Positions 1 to 8,346 of a stretch of 64,000 nucleotides of DNA are shown one piece after another. A program made the translations under genes and the position numbers. Below the pieces are notes generated by a model. That model was not told where the DNA came from and ran no database searches. It saw only the letters and a list, made by a program, of their open reading frames with translations. The first letter of the stretch is position 1, and the number at the start of each line of letters is the position of its first letter. The stretch lies in contig JAJDEP010000012.1 of assembly GCA_029259715.1 (NCBI GenBank), forward strand, positions 124,001-188,000. The letters are read 5' to 3'. The stretch is from Planctomycetota bacterium (GTDB lineage Bacteria > Planctomycetota > B15-G4).

Positions 1-2
1 TC

Positions 3-854
3 GCCCGTCCGGACAACGACGGCTTCGGCCCCGCTGCCCAGGCCGGCGTCGACGCCACCACCGCGCCCTTCGTCTGCGTGCTCAACACCGACGTCGAGCT
101 GCAACCAGGGTTCCTCGCCGCCGCGGTCGCCGTCCTCGACGCCGGGCCCGACCTCGGCTCGGTCGCGCCCCGGGTCCTGCGTGCCGACGACCCCCGACGG
201 GTGGACGCGACCGGCCTCGGCCTCACCTCGAGCCTCGGCCAACTCAACCTCGATTCAGACGCCCCCGTCGACACCCTCCACGAGGTCTTCGGCGACGAGC
301 CCCAGCCCGTGCTCGGCCCCCTCGGAGGCGTCTCACTGTGGCGCCGCGCGGCCCTCCAACGCGTCGGGGGCTTCCCCACCCGCTGGTTCCTCTACTGGGA
401 GGACTTCGACCTGGCCCTGCGCCTGCTCCGCGCGGACCTCGGCTGCCGGACGGCGCCCGGTGCCGTCGCCCTCCATGCGCGCGGCGGCAGCGTGGGACGC
501 ATGTCCGCCCGCAACGTCTTCTACATGATGCGCAACCACGCGCCGAGCCTGCTGGCCGCGCTGCCCGGGCCCGTGCTGCGAAGACTCTGGCCACTGCTCA
601 TCGCGGCCCCCGGGCGCGCGCTGTTGCTCTACGCCGCGCGCGGCCGGCCCTTCGCCGCCCTCGCCGGACTGATCGCCTCGGTCCTGCTGATCCCGTCCGC
701 CCTGCGCCAACGGCGCGAGGACGCCGGCCGGCTCGACGTGCCCGACCCCGCCGCCGCCGCCGCCCGCCTGCAGACCCTCATGGCCGCCGCCGACGAACGT
801 CGAAAGGGCATGCAGGCGCGGGCCCGCGTCGATTCGGGAGCTTCGCCGGCGTGA
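3..854 (+). CDS. Glycosyltransferase family 2, 5'-truncated by window edge
   Basis: The reading frame is open from the first bases of the window, so the N-terminus lies upstream. The visible part begins inside a GT2 (GT-A fold) catalytic domain. A Gly-Phe-rich segment leads to VCVLNTDVEL, the usual nucleotide-sugar/metal-binding Asp strand. The acceptor-side motif LYWEDFDLALRL (ED-type catalytic acid) follows about 100 residues later. The C-terminal third has hydrophobic stretches (SLLAALPGPVL, LLLYAARG, ALAGLIASVLLIPSAL), suggesting membrane association, as in rhamnosyl- and other GT2 enzymes that act on lipid-linked glycans. The stop overlaps the GTG start of the next glycosyltransferase (GTGA), so the two are translationally coupled. 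The family call is firm; the sugar and acceptor cannot be read from sequence. A GTG at 78 is in frame, but it falls inside the conserved domain and is not the start. Confidence 0.88.
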   Translation, partial: ARPDNDGFGPAAQAGVDATTAPFVCVLNTDVELQPGFLAAAVAVLDAGPDLGSVAPRVLRADDPRRVDATGLGLTSSLGQLNLDSDAPVDTLHEVFGDEPQPVLGPLGGVSLWRRAALQRVGGFPTRWFLYWEDFDLALRLLRADLGCRTAPGAVALHARGGSVGRMSARNVFYMMRNHAPSLLAALPGPVLRRLWPLLIAAPGRALLLYAARGRPFAALAGLIASVLLIPSALRQRREDAGRLDVPDPAAAAARLQTLMAAADERRKGMQARARVDSGASPA

Positions 855-2062
855 ACATCCTCGTCCTCGCCACCTTCACCCACCCCGACCATCACGGCGG
901 TGCGGAGCGGGTGATCCACGACGTGTCCGTGCGGCTCGCGGCCCGCGGACACACCGTGACGCTGCTCACCTCAAATCCCGGCGACGCGCCGGCCCACGAG
1001 GAACGGGACGGCGTCAGCTGGCATCGGTACCCCGTCGACCGTCGCTCGTCGATGCGCTTCTACCGCTCGGTCTTCACGGGCGTGCGGGCGGCCCTCCGCG
1101 ACGGGGTCGGCGCCGACGCCGAGGTCATGTCGCTGCATCAGATCCTCTCCGCTGTCGCCGCCCTCGCTCCGGGCGGGGCCGACCTGCCGCCCGTGCTCAG
1201 CTTCTACGCGCCGTATCACGCGGAGTACCTGGCCCGCTTCCGTGAGGGGCACGAGGCCGGACACGTCCCCGCCCTGTCGCGCGCCGTGGCCCGCGTGCTG
1301 CGGGGAGCCGACCGTTACGTCCTGAAGCGCGCCGAAGAGGTGCTCGTGCTGTCGCGCTTCTCCGCCGGGCAGGTGGCCGAGCTGGGAGGACCGGTGCCCG
1401 TCGTGGCGCCGGCCGGCGTCGACCTGCAACGCTTCCGCCCCGCCGCCGACACTGCCGAGAAGTCGCGCCTGGCCGAACGCCTGGGACTGCCGGCGGGGCC
1501 GGGCCCCCTGGTGCTGAGCGTGCGGCGCCTCGTTCCCCGCATGGGCCTCACCGATCTCGTGGAGGCCGTCGCCCGCCTGGCCGACGACGAGCGCCCGGCC
1601 CGGCTCGCCATCGCGGGTGACGGACCCGAGCGGGACGCGCTGCAGCGGCTCATCGATGCGCGCGGCCTCGGCGACGCGGCGCGTCTGCTCGGTCGCGTCG
1701 CCGAGGACGACCTGCCCGACCTCTACCGCGCCGCGGACGTCTTCGTCCTGCCGACCCGCTCGCTCGAGGGGTTCGGCATGGCCACCGCGGAGGCCCTCGC
1801 CAGCGGACTGCCTCTCGTCGCCACCTCCGCGGGAGCCACTGCTGAGATGCTCGTCGACCTCCCGGGAGCGGCCGTGGTCCCGCCGTCCGACCCGGCGGCG
1901 CTGGCGCGGGCCCTGGCCCCCCTGGTGGACGACCCCGCCGCGCGAGAACGGGCCGGGAGCAACGCCCGCGCCCATGCCGAACGCCTGCTCGGCTGGGACG
2001 GCCACCTCGACGCCCTCGAGCAGGCCTGCGCCCGCGCTCTCGCCGCCGGTTCGTCCGCATGA
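851..2062 (+). CDS. Glycosyltransferase family 4 (GT-B fold)
   Basis: This 403-residue GT4 enzyme has a GTG start at 851 inside the stop of the preceding gene (GTGA overlap). The N-terminus VNILVLATFTHPDHHGGAERV carries the GGAE loop typical of GT4 acceptor domains. The C-terminal Rossmann domain shows LVLSVRRLVPRMG, LAIAGDGPERDAL and the EGFGMATAEALASGLP segment, which holds the E-x7-E donor-binding pair. It very likely transfers a sugar from a nucleotide donor to a lipid-linked oligosaccharide at the cytoplasmic face. Its place between a GT2, another GT4-like gene and a WecA-type initiator supports a role in a surface glycan. The end of the gene lies in a three-copy 18-bp tandem repeat that reiterates its TGA stop in frame. 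Confidence 0.9.
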   Translation: MNILVLATFTHPDHHGGAERVIHDVSVRLAARGHTVTLLTSNPGDAPAHEERDGVSWHRYPVDRRSSMRFYRSVFTGVRAALRDGVGADAEVMSLHQILSAVAALAPGGADLPPVLSFYAPYHAEYLARFREGHEAGHVPALSRAVARVLRGADRYVLKRAEEVLVLSRFSAGQVAELGGPVPVVAPAGVDLQRFRPAADTAEKSRLAERLGLPAGPGPLVLSVRRLVPRMGLTDLVEAVARLADDERPARLAIAGDGPERDALQRLIDARGLGDAARLLGRVAEDDLPDLYRAADVFVLPTRSLEGFGMATAEALASGLPLVATSAGATAEMLVDLPGAAVVPPSDPAALARALAPLVDDPAARERAGSNARAHAERLLGWDGHLDALEQACARALAAGSSA

Positions 2063-2115
2063 GTCCCGCCGCCCCCATGAGTCCCGCCGTCCGCATGAGC
2101 CCCGGCGCCCGCATG
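2059..2115 (+). repeat. 18-bp tandem repeat (3 copies) across a gene junction
   Basis: Units at 2059-2076, 2077-2094 and 2095-2112 all begin ATGAG(T/C)CCCG. The first two differ at only two or three bases. Every unit contains both an ATG for the downstream gene and a TGA in frame with the upstream gene, because the period is a multiple of three. Confidence 0.9.
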
Positions 2116-3243
2116 CAGGTCGACGTCCTGGCGCGCACCTCGGCCCTCGGGCCCTCGACCCGCTACCGCTTCGAGCAGTACCGCGAGCGGCTGGCCGCCG
2201 AAGGCATCGAGATGCGCCTGCGCCCCCTCTTCGGCGCCCGCTGGTTCGCCATCCTGGCCATGCCCGCTGGACCCTTGCGGCTGTTGGCCAAGCTGGGCTA
2301 CTGCTCGCTGCGCCTGTTCGCCCGCCTCGGCCAGATCGTGGCGACGCGCTGCGGCCAGGCCGACCTGGTCGTCGTGGAGCAACAGCTCTTCCCGTACCTG
2401 CCCGGATGGGTCGAGGCCCTGCTGTGGCCGCGCCGTCAGCCCACGGCGCTCGAGTTCGACGACGCCATCTATCTCACCGCCGGTCACCGCGGCAAGCTCG
2501 AACGACTCTGCGCCCGGGCCGACCTGGTCATCGTGGGCAATCGCTTCCTCGAGGCCTTCGCCGAACCCCACGCCCGCCGGGTCGTCGTCATTCCGACGAC
2601 CGTCGACGTGGCGCGTTACACATCCGACGCGAACGCTGCGGGCGACGCTGCTGAAGACTCCGAGAGGGCGACCGAGACGGGTGCCGCCGACGTGCTGCGC
2701 CTCGCCTGGATCGGTCTGCCCTACAACCTGGCCTACTTGCAGGCCCTCGCGGCGCCGCTCAAGTCCCTGGCCGCCGAGGGCGTGCCCTGCGAGTTGGTGG
2801 TCATCAGCAGCGCGGCGCCCGACCCCGCCGCTTTCGCCCCGGTGCCCGTGGTCCACCGCCCGTGGTCGGCCGACAGCGAGGCCGCCGAGCTGCGCCGCTG
2901 CGACATCGGCATCATGCCGCTGCCCGACAGCGAGTGGGCCCGCGGCAAATGCGGACTCAAGCTGCTGCAGTCCATGGCGGCCGGCCTGGCGGTGGTGGCG
3001 AGTCCCGTGGGGGTGAACAACGACATCGTCGAGGACGGACGCAACGGCCTCCTGGCGGGCGACCCCGAGGCCTGGGCGGAGGCCTTCCGGCGCCTCGCTC
3101 GGGATCCGGAGCTCCGGGGCCGATTGGCGGCCACCGGCCGGGCCACCGTGGCCGATCGCTACTCCGTCGAAAGGGGAGCGCGGCTGGTTGCCGAAACGTA
3201 TCGTCAGGCGTGCCGCACGCCCGAGGTCCCCGGCCCGTCTTGA
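2059..3243 (+). CDS. Glycosyltransferase (GT4-like)
   Basis: Up to 394 residues. Four in-frame ATGs (2059, 2077, 2095, 2113) arise from an 18-bp tandem repeat, so the N-terminal 18 residues are repetitive and the folded protein probably begins at the fourth ATG (MQVDVLARTSALGPSTRYR). The opening 'STRYRFEQYRERLAAEGI' is typical of GT4-like proteins that act on surface polysaccharides. The C-terminal domain has LRLAWIGLPYNLAYL, then GIMPLPDSEWARGKCGLKLLQ and AAGLAVVASPVGVNNDIV, the donor-binding region of a GT-B fold. The first ATG overlaps the preceding stop (ATGA). A hydrophobic segment at roughly residues 55-85 could give membrane contact. Donor and acceptor are unknown. Confidence 0.85.
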   Translation: MSPAAPMSPAVRMSPGARMQVDVLARTSALGPSTRYRFEQYRERLAAEGIEMRLRPLFGARWFAILAMPAGPLRLLAKLGYCSLRLFARLGQIVATRCGQADLVVVEQQLFPYLPGWVEALLWPRRQPTALEFDDAIYLTAGHRGKLERLCARADLVIVGNRFLEAFAEPHARRVVVIPTTVDVARYTSDANAAGDAAEDSERATETGAADVLRLAWIGLPYNLAYLQALAAPLKSLAAEGVPCELVVISSAAPDPAAFAPVPVVHRPWSADSEAAELRRCDIGIMPLPDSEWARGKCGLKLLQSMAAGLAVVASPVGVNNDIVEDGRNGLLAGDPEAWAEAFRRLARDPELRGRLAATGRATVADRYSVERGARLVAETYRQACRTPEVPGPS

Positions 3244-3316
3244 GCGAGCCATCCCCTTTGCGGAGCCGCACGGGTGACGATCCCGGGCGCGCCCCCCGGC
3301 CGAGCGCAGACCCCCG

Positions 3317-4363
3317 ATGACCACCCTGACCGCCACCGACACCGTCTGGTACGGCCTGGGCTTCCTCACCGCCTGGGCCTTGGTGGTGTACGTCACGCCG
3401 CTGACGATCAACGTCGCGCTCAACTTCAAGATCCAGGACACGCCCGACGGGCGACTCAAGAAGCACACCAAGGCCACGCCCTACCTCGGCGGGCTCGCCG
3501 TCGCCGTGGGCTTCATCATCTCCTTCAGCCTGCTGGCCAAGGAGTCGACGGCCGACTACCGCGCCATGGGCATCCTGGCCAGCGGCTCGATGATGCTGCT
3601 GCTGGGTCTCTACGACGACCTGACCAACTTGCGCCCGTCGGTGAAATTCCTGGGGCAGCTGCTGGCGGCCATCATCCTCTACAAGGCCGGCGTGCGCGTG
3701 GAGATCGCCGCCCTCGACGGCTGGGCCAACCTGGGCGTCACGATCCTGTGGGTGACCGGCATCACCAACGCCTTCAACATCATCGATGTGGCCGACGGGC
3801 TCGCCGCCGGCACGGCGCTGGTGGCCGCGGTGTTCCTGTTCCTGATCTCCGTGTTCACCCTGGGCACCGGTGACGGCTCGGCCACCGTGCCGTTCATGGC
3901 CATCGTGCTGGCCGGCGCCCTGGCTGGCTTCCTGCGCTTCAACTTCACGCCGGCGCGCATCTTCCTTGGCGACACGGGCAGCCTGTTCATCGGCTTCATG
4001 CTGGGCGCCCTGTCGATGCTGGTGAGCTACTCGACCTTCAACCCGCTGGCCATCGCCACCCCGCTGGTGCTGCTCGCCGTCCCCATCTTCGAGACGGCCT
4101 TCGTGGCCTACCACCGGGCGCGCAAGGGCATCCCCTTCTTCCGGGGCTCGCCCGACCACTTCGCCCTGCGGCTGCGGAACGCCGGCGTCGGCGTGCGGCG
4201 CGTGGCCCTGCGCACTTACGTCGTGGGCGCCGGCCTCGGGCTGTGCTCGCTGTTGATGGTGTTCGGGCCCGAGTCCCTGGTGCCCGTCGTCCTGTCCGTG
4301 GTCGGCGTCGCCGGCCTTTATGCGGGCATCCGGCTGTCTCGTCTCCCGCCCCCGGCGCACTGA
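3317..4363 (+). CDS. WecA/MraY-family undecaprenyl-phosphate sugar-1-phosphate transferase
   Basis: A 348-residue polytopic membrane protein of the polyprenyl-phosphate HexNAc-1-phosphate transferase family. It loads a sugar-1-phosphate from a UDP-sugar onto undecaprenyl phosphate and so starts lipid-linked glycan assembly. Signature elements appear in order: DTPDGRLKKHTKATPYLGG (residues 41-59), the Mg-binding YDD (99-101), NAFNIIDVADGLAAG (151-165), RIFLGDTGSLF (214-224) and a late cytoplasmic loop with SPDHFALRL in the position of the WecA His loop. I count about ten hydrophobic segments. The absence of MraY-specific context (no mur genes) and the glycosyltransferase neighbours favour a WecA/TagO/WbpL role over peptidoglycan synthesis. 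It ends in an ATGA-type overlap with the next gene. Confidence 0.9.
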   Translation: MTTLTATDTVWYGLGFLTAWALVVYVTPLTINVALNFKIQDTPDGRLKKHTKATPYLGGLAVAVGFIISFSLLAKESTADYRAMGILASGSMMLLLGLYDDLTNLRPSVKFLGQLLAAIILYKAGVRVEIAALDGWANLGVTILWVTGITNAFNIIDVADGLAAGTALVAAVFLFLISVFTLGTGDGSATVPFMAIVLAGALAGFLRFNFTPARIFLGDTGSLFIGFMLGALSMLVSYSTFNPLAIATPLVLLAVPIFETAFVAYHRARKGIPFFRGSPDHFALRLRNAGVGVRRVALRTYVVGAGLGLCSLLMVFGPESLVPVVLSVVGVAGLYAGIRLSRLPPPAH

Positions 4364-5610
4364 TGGTCATGGCCGACGACCTCGACAGCCTGCTCACGGA
4401 ATTGGAACTGCGCGAGCCCACCTGGGTGAACCCACGGGCCGCCAAGACGCCCGGCGACGCCGCTCGCGGCGAGCAATTCCTGACCGAACTCGACGATGAG
4501 GACCGGCACCTGTGTGCGCTGGTCTACGGTATCGGCCTCGACCTCGGCGGCGCGGCGGCGTCGTTGCGCATCGACCCCGCGGTGGTGAGCTGGCGCCTGC
4601 AGCGCCTCATGAACCGCTACGACAACGGACAGAGTCTGACGGTCGAGGCCTCGCTGGCCCTGGCGCTGCGGGGCGCCGACGGTCACGGCGAAGCGGCCCT
4701 GACCATCGTGCGCGCCCTGCCCGACGACTTGCGCCAACGCCTCGCGTCGCGACTGCGCTACTCGACGGGCGCCCTGCCCTCGACGCCCGCGCGGTCTGGC
4801 CTCGGCATCGGCGTGTTGTTCGTGGTGCTCGCCGTAGCCATGGGCTTCATGGTTTACGGCGCCGTGCTCGACATCAATCCGATGTGGCGCGGCCAGGACC
4901 TGCTGCGACGCGGCAAGCTGACCCAGGCGCGCGCCGCCTTCAGCGAGCTGGGCGCCAAGCCCGACGCCCGCCTGTGGATCGCCATCTCCTGGCTCACCGA
5001 AGGCGAGTACGACCGGGCCCTCGAGGAGCTGGACAGCCCCGAGGTGGCGGCCTGGCTCGGCGACTTCCAGCCGGTCGACCTGCCCCTCCCCGCCCTCGAC
5101 GCCGATCCCGCCAGCGGTGCGCTGCTCCCCCGCGGGTTGATCCTCGAACGCCGCCCGACCTTCGTCTACCGGGTCGGGACGCCGGGCACGCTGCAGATCG
5201 AGACCTCCCAGTGGGACCGGGCGGCCCAGGTGGACCTCCCGCCGGGCACGCCCGGCGCGGTGGCCGAGGTCGTCTTCGCCGGCCGCCTGCCGGACCTGCG
5301 CCCGGGTGTGGTGCAGTGGCAGGTCCCCGGCACCGAAGGCGAACCGCCCCAGCACGCCGCCTTCGAGGTGGTCAACAAGATGTCCCGGTCGGCCATCAAC
5401 CGCGAGGTGAACAAGCGGCTCGAAGGCGTGCCCAAGCACGCGCAGCCCTTCCTGCGCGGCCACTACATGCTGCGCCGCGGCCTGTACGAGACCGCAGGAC
5501 ACCAATTCGCGGCCCTCACCCGGCGCTTTCCCGCCCAGGCCTACCCCTTGCAGATGATCGACGAGATCGCCGGCGCCATGGGCATCGACCCCACCGTGTT
5601 CCTGCGCTAG
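4363..5610 (+). CDS. Unknown protein: HTH-like N-terminus, one TM segment, TPR-like tail
   Basis: 415 residues, with its ATG at 4363 overlapping the previous TGA. I do not recognise a named family. Residues about 42-86 (LDDEDRHLCALVYGIGLDL followed by VSWRLQRLMNRY) resemble a sigma-70 region-4 type helix-turn-helix. Residues about 146-167 form a single membrane helix (LGIGVLFVVLAVAMGFMVYG). Beyond it are short helical repeats (GQDLLRRGKLTQARAAFSEL, LTEGEYDRALEELDSPEVA) and a final helical pair (FLRGHYMLRRGLYETAGHQF) that look TPR-like. The intervening part has beta-rich text. The topology suggests a cytoplasmic DNA- or protein-binding head and an extracytoplasmic sensor, perhaps tied to the surrounding glycan operon. 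Function is unknown. Confidence 0.7.
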   Translation: MVMADDLDSLLTELELREPTWVNPRAAKTPGDAARGEQFLTELDDEDRHLCALVYGIGLDLGGAAASLRIDPAVVSWRLQRLMNRYDNGQSLTVEASLALALRGADGHGEAALTIVRALPDDLRQRLASRLRYSTGALPSTPARSGLGIGVLFVVLAVAMGFMVYGAVLDINPMWRGQDLLRRGKLTQARAAFSELGAKPDARLWIAISWLTEGEYDRALEELDSPEVAAWLGDFQPVDLPLPALDADPASGALLPRGLILERRPTFVYRVGTPGTLQIETSQWDRAAQVDLPPGTPGAVAEVVFAGRLPDLRPGVVQWQVPGTEGEPPQHAAFEVVNKMSRSAINREVNKRLEGVPKHAQPFLRGHYMLRRGLYETAGHQFAALTRRFPAQAYPLQMIDEIAGAMGIDPTVFLR

Positions 5611-5658
5611 CCTCCGCCGTCGAACGCTGACCCCACCCGACGGGACGCAACGGAACCC

Positions 5659-7089
5659 ATGGTGCTGATCCTCGGAGCCGGCCTCGCAGGTCTGTCGGCC
5701 GCCCACCACCTGCAAGGGCGCGACCGCCTCGTGCTCGAACGGCACGACGAGGTGGGCGGGCTGTGCCGCTCGATCCGCGAGGACGGGTTCACCTTCGACC
5801 TCACCGGGCACCTGCTGCACCTGCGTGATCCCGAGATCCGCGCCTGGGTCGGCGCCCTCATGCCCGACGCCTTCGCGGACCTCTCGCGCAGCGCCTGGAT
5901 CCACAGCCACGGCGTGCTGACGCCCTACCCCTTCCAGGCCAACACCGCGGGCTTGCCCCTGTCGGTGCGCATGGAATGCCTGCTGGGCTTCATCGAGACG
6001 CTGAAGCACGGCGACGCGGGTGCGGGGGCGGAAGCGGATGCCAGCAAAGCGGCCGGGACGAACGGCAGCGGCGCGAGCGTCTCCGCCGTGCCCGACCCGG
6101 TGCCGCTCTCCGGCGGTCCCGAATTCCTGGGCACGGCGCCGGAGCCCGCCCCGGACGAGCCCTCCTTCCTGACCTGGATCCACCGCACCTTCGGCGCCGG
6201 CTTCGCGAAGCACTTCTTCGAGCCCTACAACCGCAAGCTGTGGCGCCGCGACCTGTCCGAGGTGACCGGCGACTGGGTCAGCTGGTCGATCCCGCGCCCG
6301 GACCTCGGCGACGTCCTGCGTGGCGCGGTCACCGGCAGCGAGAAGGCCTTCGGCTACAACCCCGAGTTCCTGTACCCGGCGGCGGGCGGCATCGATCACC
6401 TGCCGCAGGCGGTGGCCGCCTCGCTGGAGGACGGCGTGGTGCGCACGGGTTGCGACGTGGTCGCGCTGGAGGCGGGCGCGCGTCGCGTGACCCTGGGCGA
6501 CGGCGAGACCCACGACGCCGAGACCATCCTCACCAGTCTGCCGCTGCCCGCCCTCGCACGACTCACCACCGATCTGCCCGAGGCCCTGCGCGCGGCCGCC
6601 GCCGAACTCTCCCACGTGTCCGTGCGCGCCGTGAACCTCGGCGTGAAGGGTCCCCCGCCGCATCCCGACGCCCAGTGGATCTACTTCCCGGAGGAGGCCC
6701 TGCCCTTCCACCGCATCGGGCTGCCGACGGCGTTGACCCCGGCCATGGCGCCGGCGGGCCACCACTCCCTCGTGGCGGAGATCGCCTTCCGTCCCGACGA
6801 GGACCGGGGCGCCGAGGCCAGCCTCGACGCGACCCTCGCTGGCTTGGTCTCCACCGGGCTGCTGGCGTCGCCCCACGACGTGGTGCACGCTCGGGTCGTG
6901 GACATCCCCGAGGCCTACGTGGTCTTCGACGCGGCGCGCCGCCGGGTGCTGCCGCAGCTCTTCCGCTGGTTCCTCGATCACGAAGTGCTGCCGCTCGGCC
7001 GCTACGGCGCCTGGGACTACCTCTCCATGGAGGACTGCCTGCGTCACGGCAAGCAGGCCGCGGAGTGGATCGCCGGACGGGCTCGTTGA
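5659..7089 (+). CDS. FAD-dependent oxidoreductase (UDP-galactopyranose-mutase/amine-oxidase-like)
   Basis: 476 residues with an N-terminal dinucleotide-binding motif GAGLAGLSAAHHL (residues 6-18), followed by LERHDEVGGLCRSI, the second FAD-contact block of the protoporphyrinogen oxidase/amine oxidase superfamily. LTPYPFQANT (about residue 90) resembles the segment seen in UDP-galactopyranose-mutase-like proteins of polysaccharide clusters. A low-complexity Ala/Gly/Pro-rich insertion sits near residues 115-170. The C-terminus has YVVFDAARRRVLPQL and a closing GRYGAWDYLSMEDCL segment of the type that completes the FAD site. It probably modifies a nucleotide sugar or a lipid carrier. UGM activity itself is not shown, and other redox chemistry is possible. 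The stop overlaps the next gene's TTG start. Confidence 0.78.
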   Translation: MVLILGAGLAGLSAAHHLQGRDRLVLERHDEVGGLCRSIREDGFTFDLTGHLLHLRDPEIRAWVGALMPDAFADLSRSAWIHSHGVLTPYPFQANTAGLPLSVRMECLLGFIETLKHGDAGAGAEADASKAAGTNGSGASVSAVPDPVPLSGGPEFLGTAPEPAPDEPSFLTWIHRTFGAGFAKHFFEPYNRKLWRRDLSEVTGDWVSWSIPRPDLGDVLRGAVTGSEKAFGYNPEFLYPAAGGIDHLPQAVAASLEDGVVRTGCDVVALEAGARRVTLGDGETHDAETILTSLPLPALARLTTDLPEALRAAAAELSHVSVRAVNLGVKGPPPHPDAQWIYFPEEALPFHRIGLPTALTPAMAPAGHHSLVAEIAFRPDEDRGAEASLDATLAGLVSTGLLASPHDVVHARVVDIPEAYVVFDAARRRVLPQLFRWFLDHEVLPLGRYGAWDYLSMEDCLRHGKQAAEWIAGRAR

Positions 7090-8252
7090 CGGTCCCGGTC
7101 GTCCACGTCATCACCAAGTTGGAGCTGGGAGGCGCCCAGCAGAACACGCTGCACACCGTGGCCCGACTCGACCGGTCGCGCTTTGCGCCCCAGCTCGTGT
7201 GCGGCCCCGGGGGCCTGCTCGACGATGTTGCCCGGGAGCTGGACGACGTGCCGGTGCACTTCGTGCCCGACCTCGTGCGCCCCATCCGACCGCTCAAGGA
7301 CCGGTCGGCCACGCGGGCCGTGCGCGACCTGCTCGCGCCCATGGCGGCGGCGGGCCCGGTGATCGTGCACACGCACTCGAGCAAGGCCGGCGTCATCGGG
7401 CGGCGCGCCGCACGGGCGGCGGGGGCGCGGCCGGTGATCCACACGGTGCACGGCTTCGGGCACGACGCCATCCGCAACCCGCTGCTACGGCGCGTGGCGA
7501 TGGGCGTCGAGCGCTCGTTGGCCCGCCACACCGACGCGTTCATCTCGGTCGCCCGCTGCCACGTCGACGAGGGCCGCGCGGCGGGACTGTTCGGCGACAA
7601 GCCGGTGGAGGTGATCCGCAGCGGCATCGACCTCGAGCACTTTGCCGATGCGGATCGCCGGCGTGCGGACACCCGCGCCGCCCTCGGCTTGCCGGCCGAT
7701 TCGCCCGTGGTCGGCATGATCGTGTGCCTCAAGCCCCAGAAGGCACCGCTGGACCTGGCCGAGATCGCGGCCGACGTGCTGCGCACCCGGCAGGACGCCT
7801 GGTTCTTCCTGGCCGGCGACGGCGAACTGCGCGAGGCCCTGCAGACGCGGCTCGCCCAGCTCGGACTGGTGCGGCGCGTGAAGCTCCTCGGCTGGCGTCA
7901 CGACATCCCCGACCTGCTCGGCGCCCTCGACGTGCTGCTGTTGACGTCGCGCTGGGAGGGCCTGCCGCGCGTCTGCCCCCAGGCCATGGCCGCCGGCCGG
8001 CCCATCGTCGCCACGGCCGTCGACGGCATCCCCGAGGCGGTGGTGGACGGCCGCAACGGGCTGCTCTACCCCCCGGGCGACGCACGCGCCGGGGCCGCCG
8101 CGGTGCTCAGCCTGCTCGACGACCCCGAGCGGGCACGGGCCATGGGCGCCGCCGGACGGGAGGCAGCCGCCGAATTCGGCCAGGACGAGATGGTCGCCCG
8201 CCAGGAGCAGCTCTACGAGCAGTTGCTAGGCGGTCCGCAGAACGCCCTCTAG
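7086..8252 (+). CDS. Glycosyltransferase family 4
   Basis: 388 residues. The TTG at 7086 overlaps the preceding stop (TTGA) and is the only start that sits before the conserved VHVITKLELGGAQQNTLH acceptor-loop motif. The GT-B fold continues with HTHSSKAGVIGRRAAR and the linker VIRSGIDLEHFA. The donor site follows: FFLAGDGELREALQ and SRWEGLPRVCPQAMAAGRPIVAT, with the EGLP...A-x-A-x-G pattern of GT4 enzymes. This enzyme probably adds a later sugar to the glycan started by the WecA-like enzyme at 3317-4363. It is the last gene of the run of overlapping plus-strand genes. The specific sugar cannot be inferred. Confidence 0.9.
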   Translation: MTVPVVHVITKLELGGAQQNTLHTVARLDRSRFAPQLVCGPGGLLDDVARELDDVPVHFVPDLVRPIRPLKDRSATRAVRDLLAPMAAAGPVIVHTHSSKAGVIGRRAARAAGARPVIHTVHGFGHDAIRNPLLRRVAMGVERSLARHTDAFISVARCHVDEGRAAGLFGDKPVEVIRSGIDLEHFADADRRRADTRAALGLPADSPVVGMIVCLKPQKAPLDLAEIAADVLRTRQDAWFFLAGDGELREALQTRLAQLGLVRRVKLLGWRHDIPDLLGALDVLLLTSRWEGLPRVCPQAMAAGRPIVATAVDGIPEAVVDGRNGLLYPPGDARAGAAAVLSLLDDPERARAMGAAGREAAAEFGQDEMVARQEQLYEQLLGGPQNAL

Positions 8253-8346
8253 ACTGGGCCCTCCCGAGACCCCGGCCGCCGCTCCCCGAACAGCACCCCT
8301 CCCGCCACGGCCGGCGGACAACCCCCGCACGATCCGGAGTCCGACC

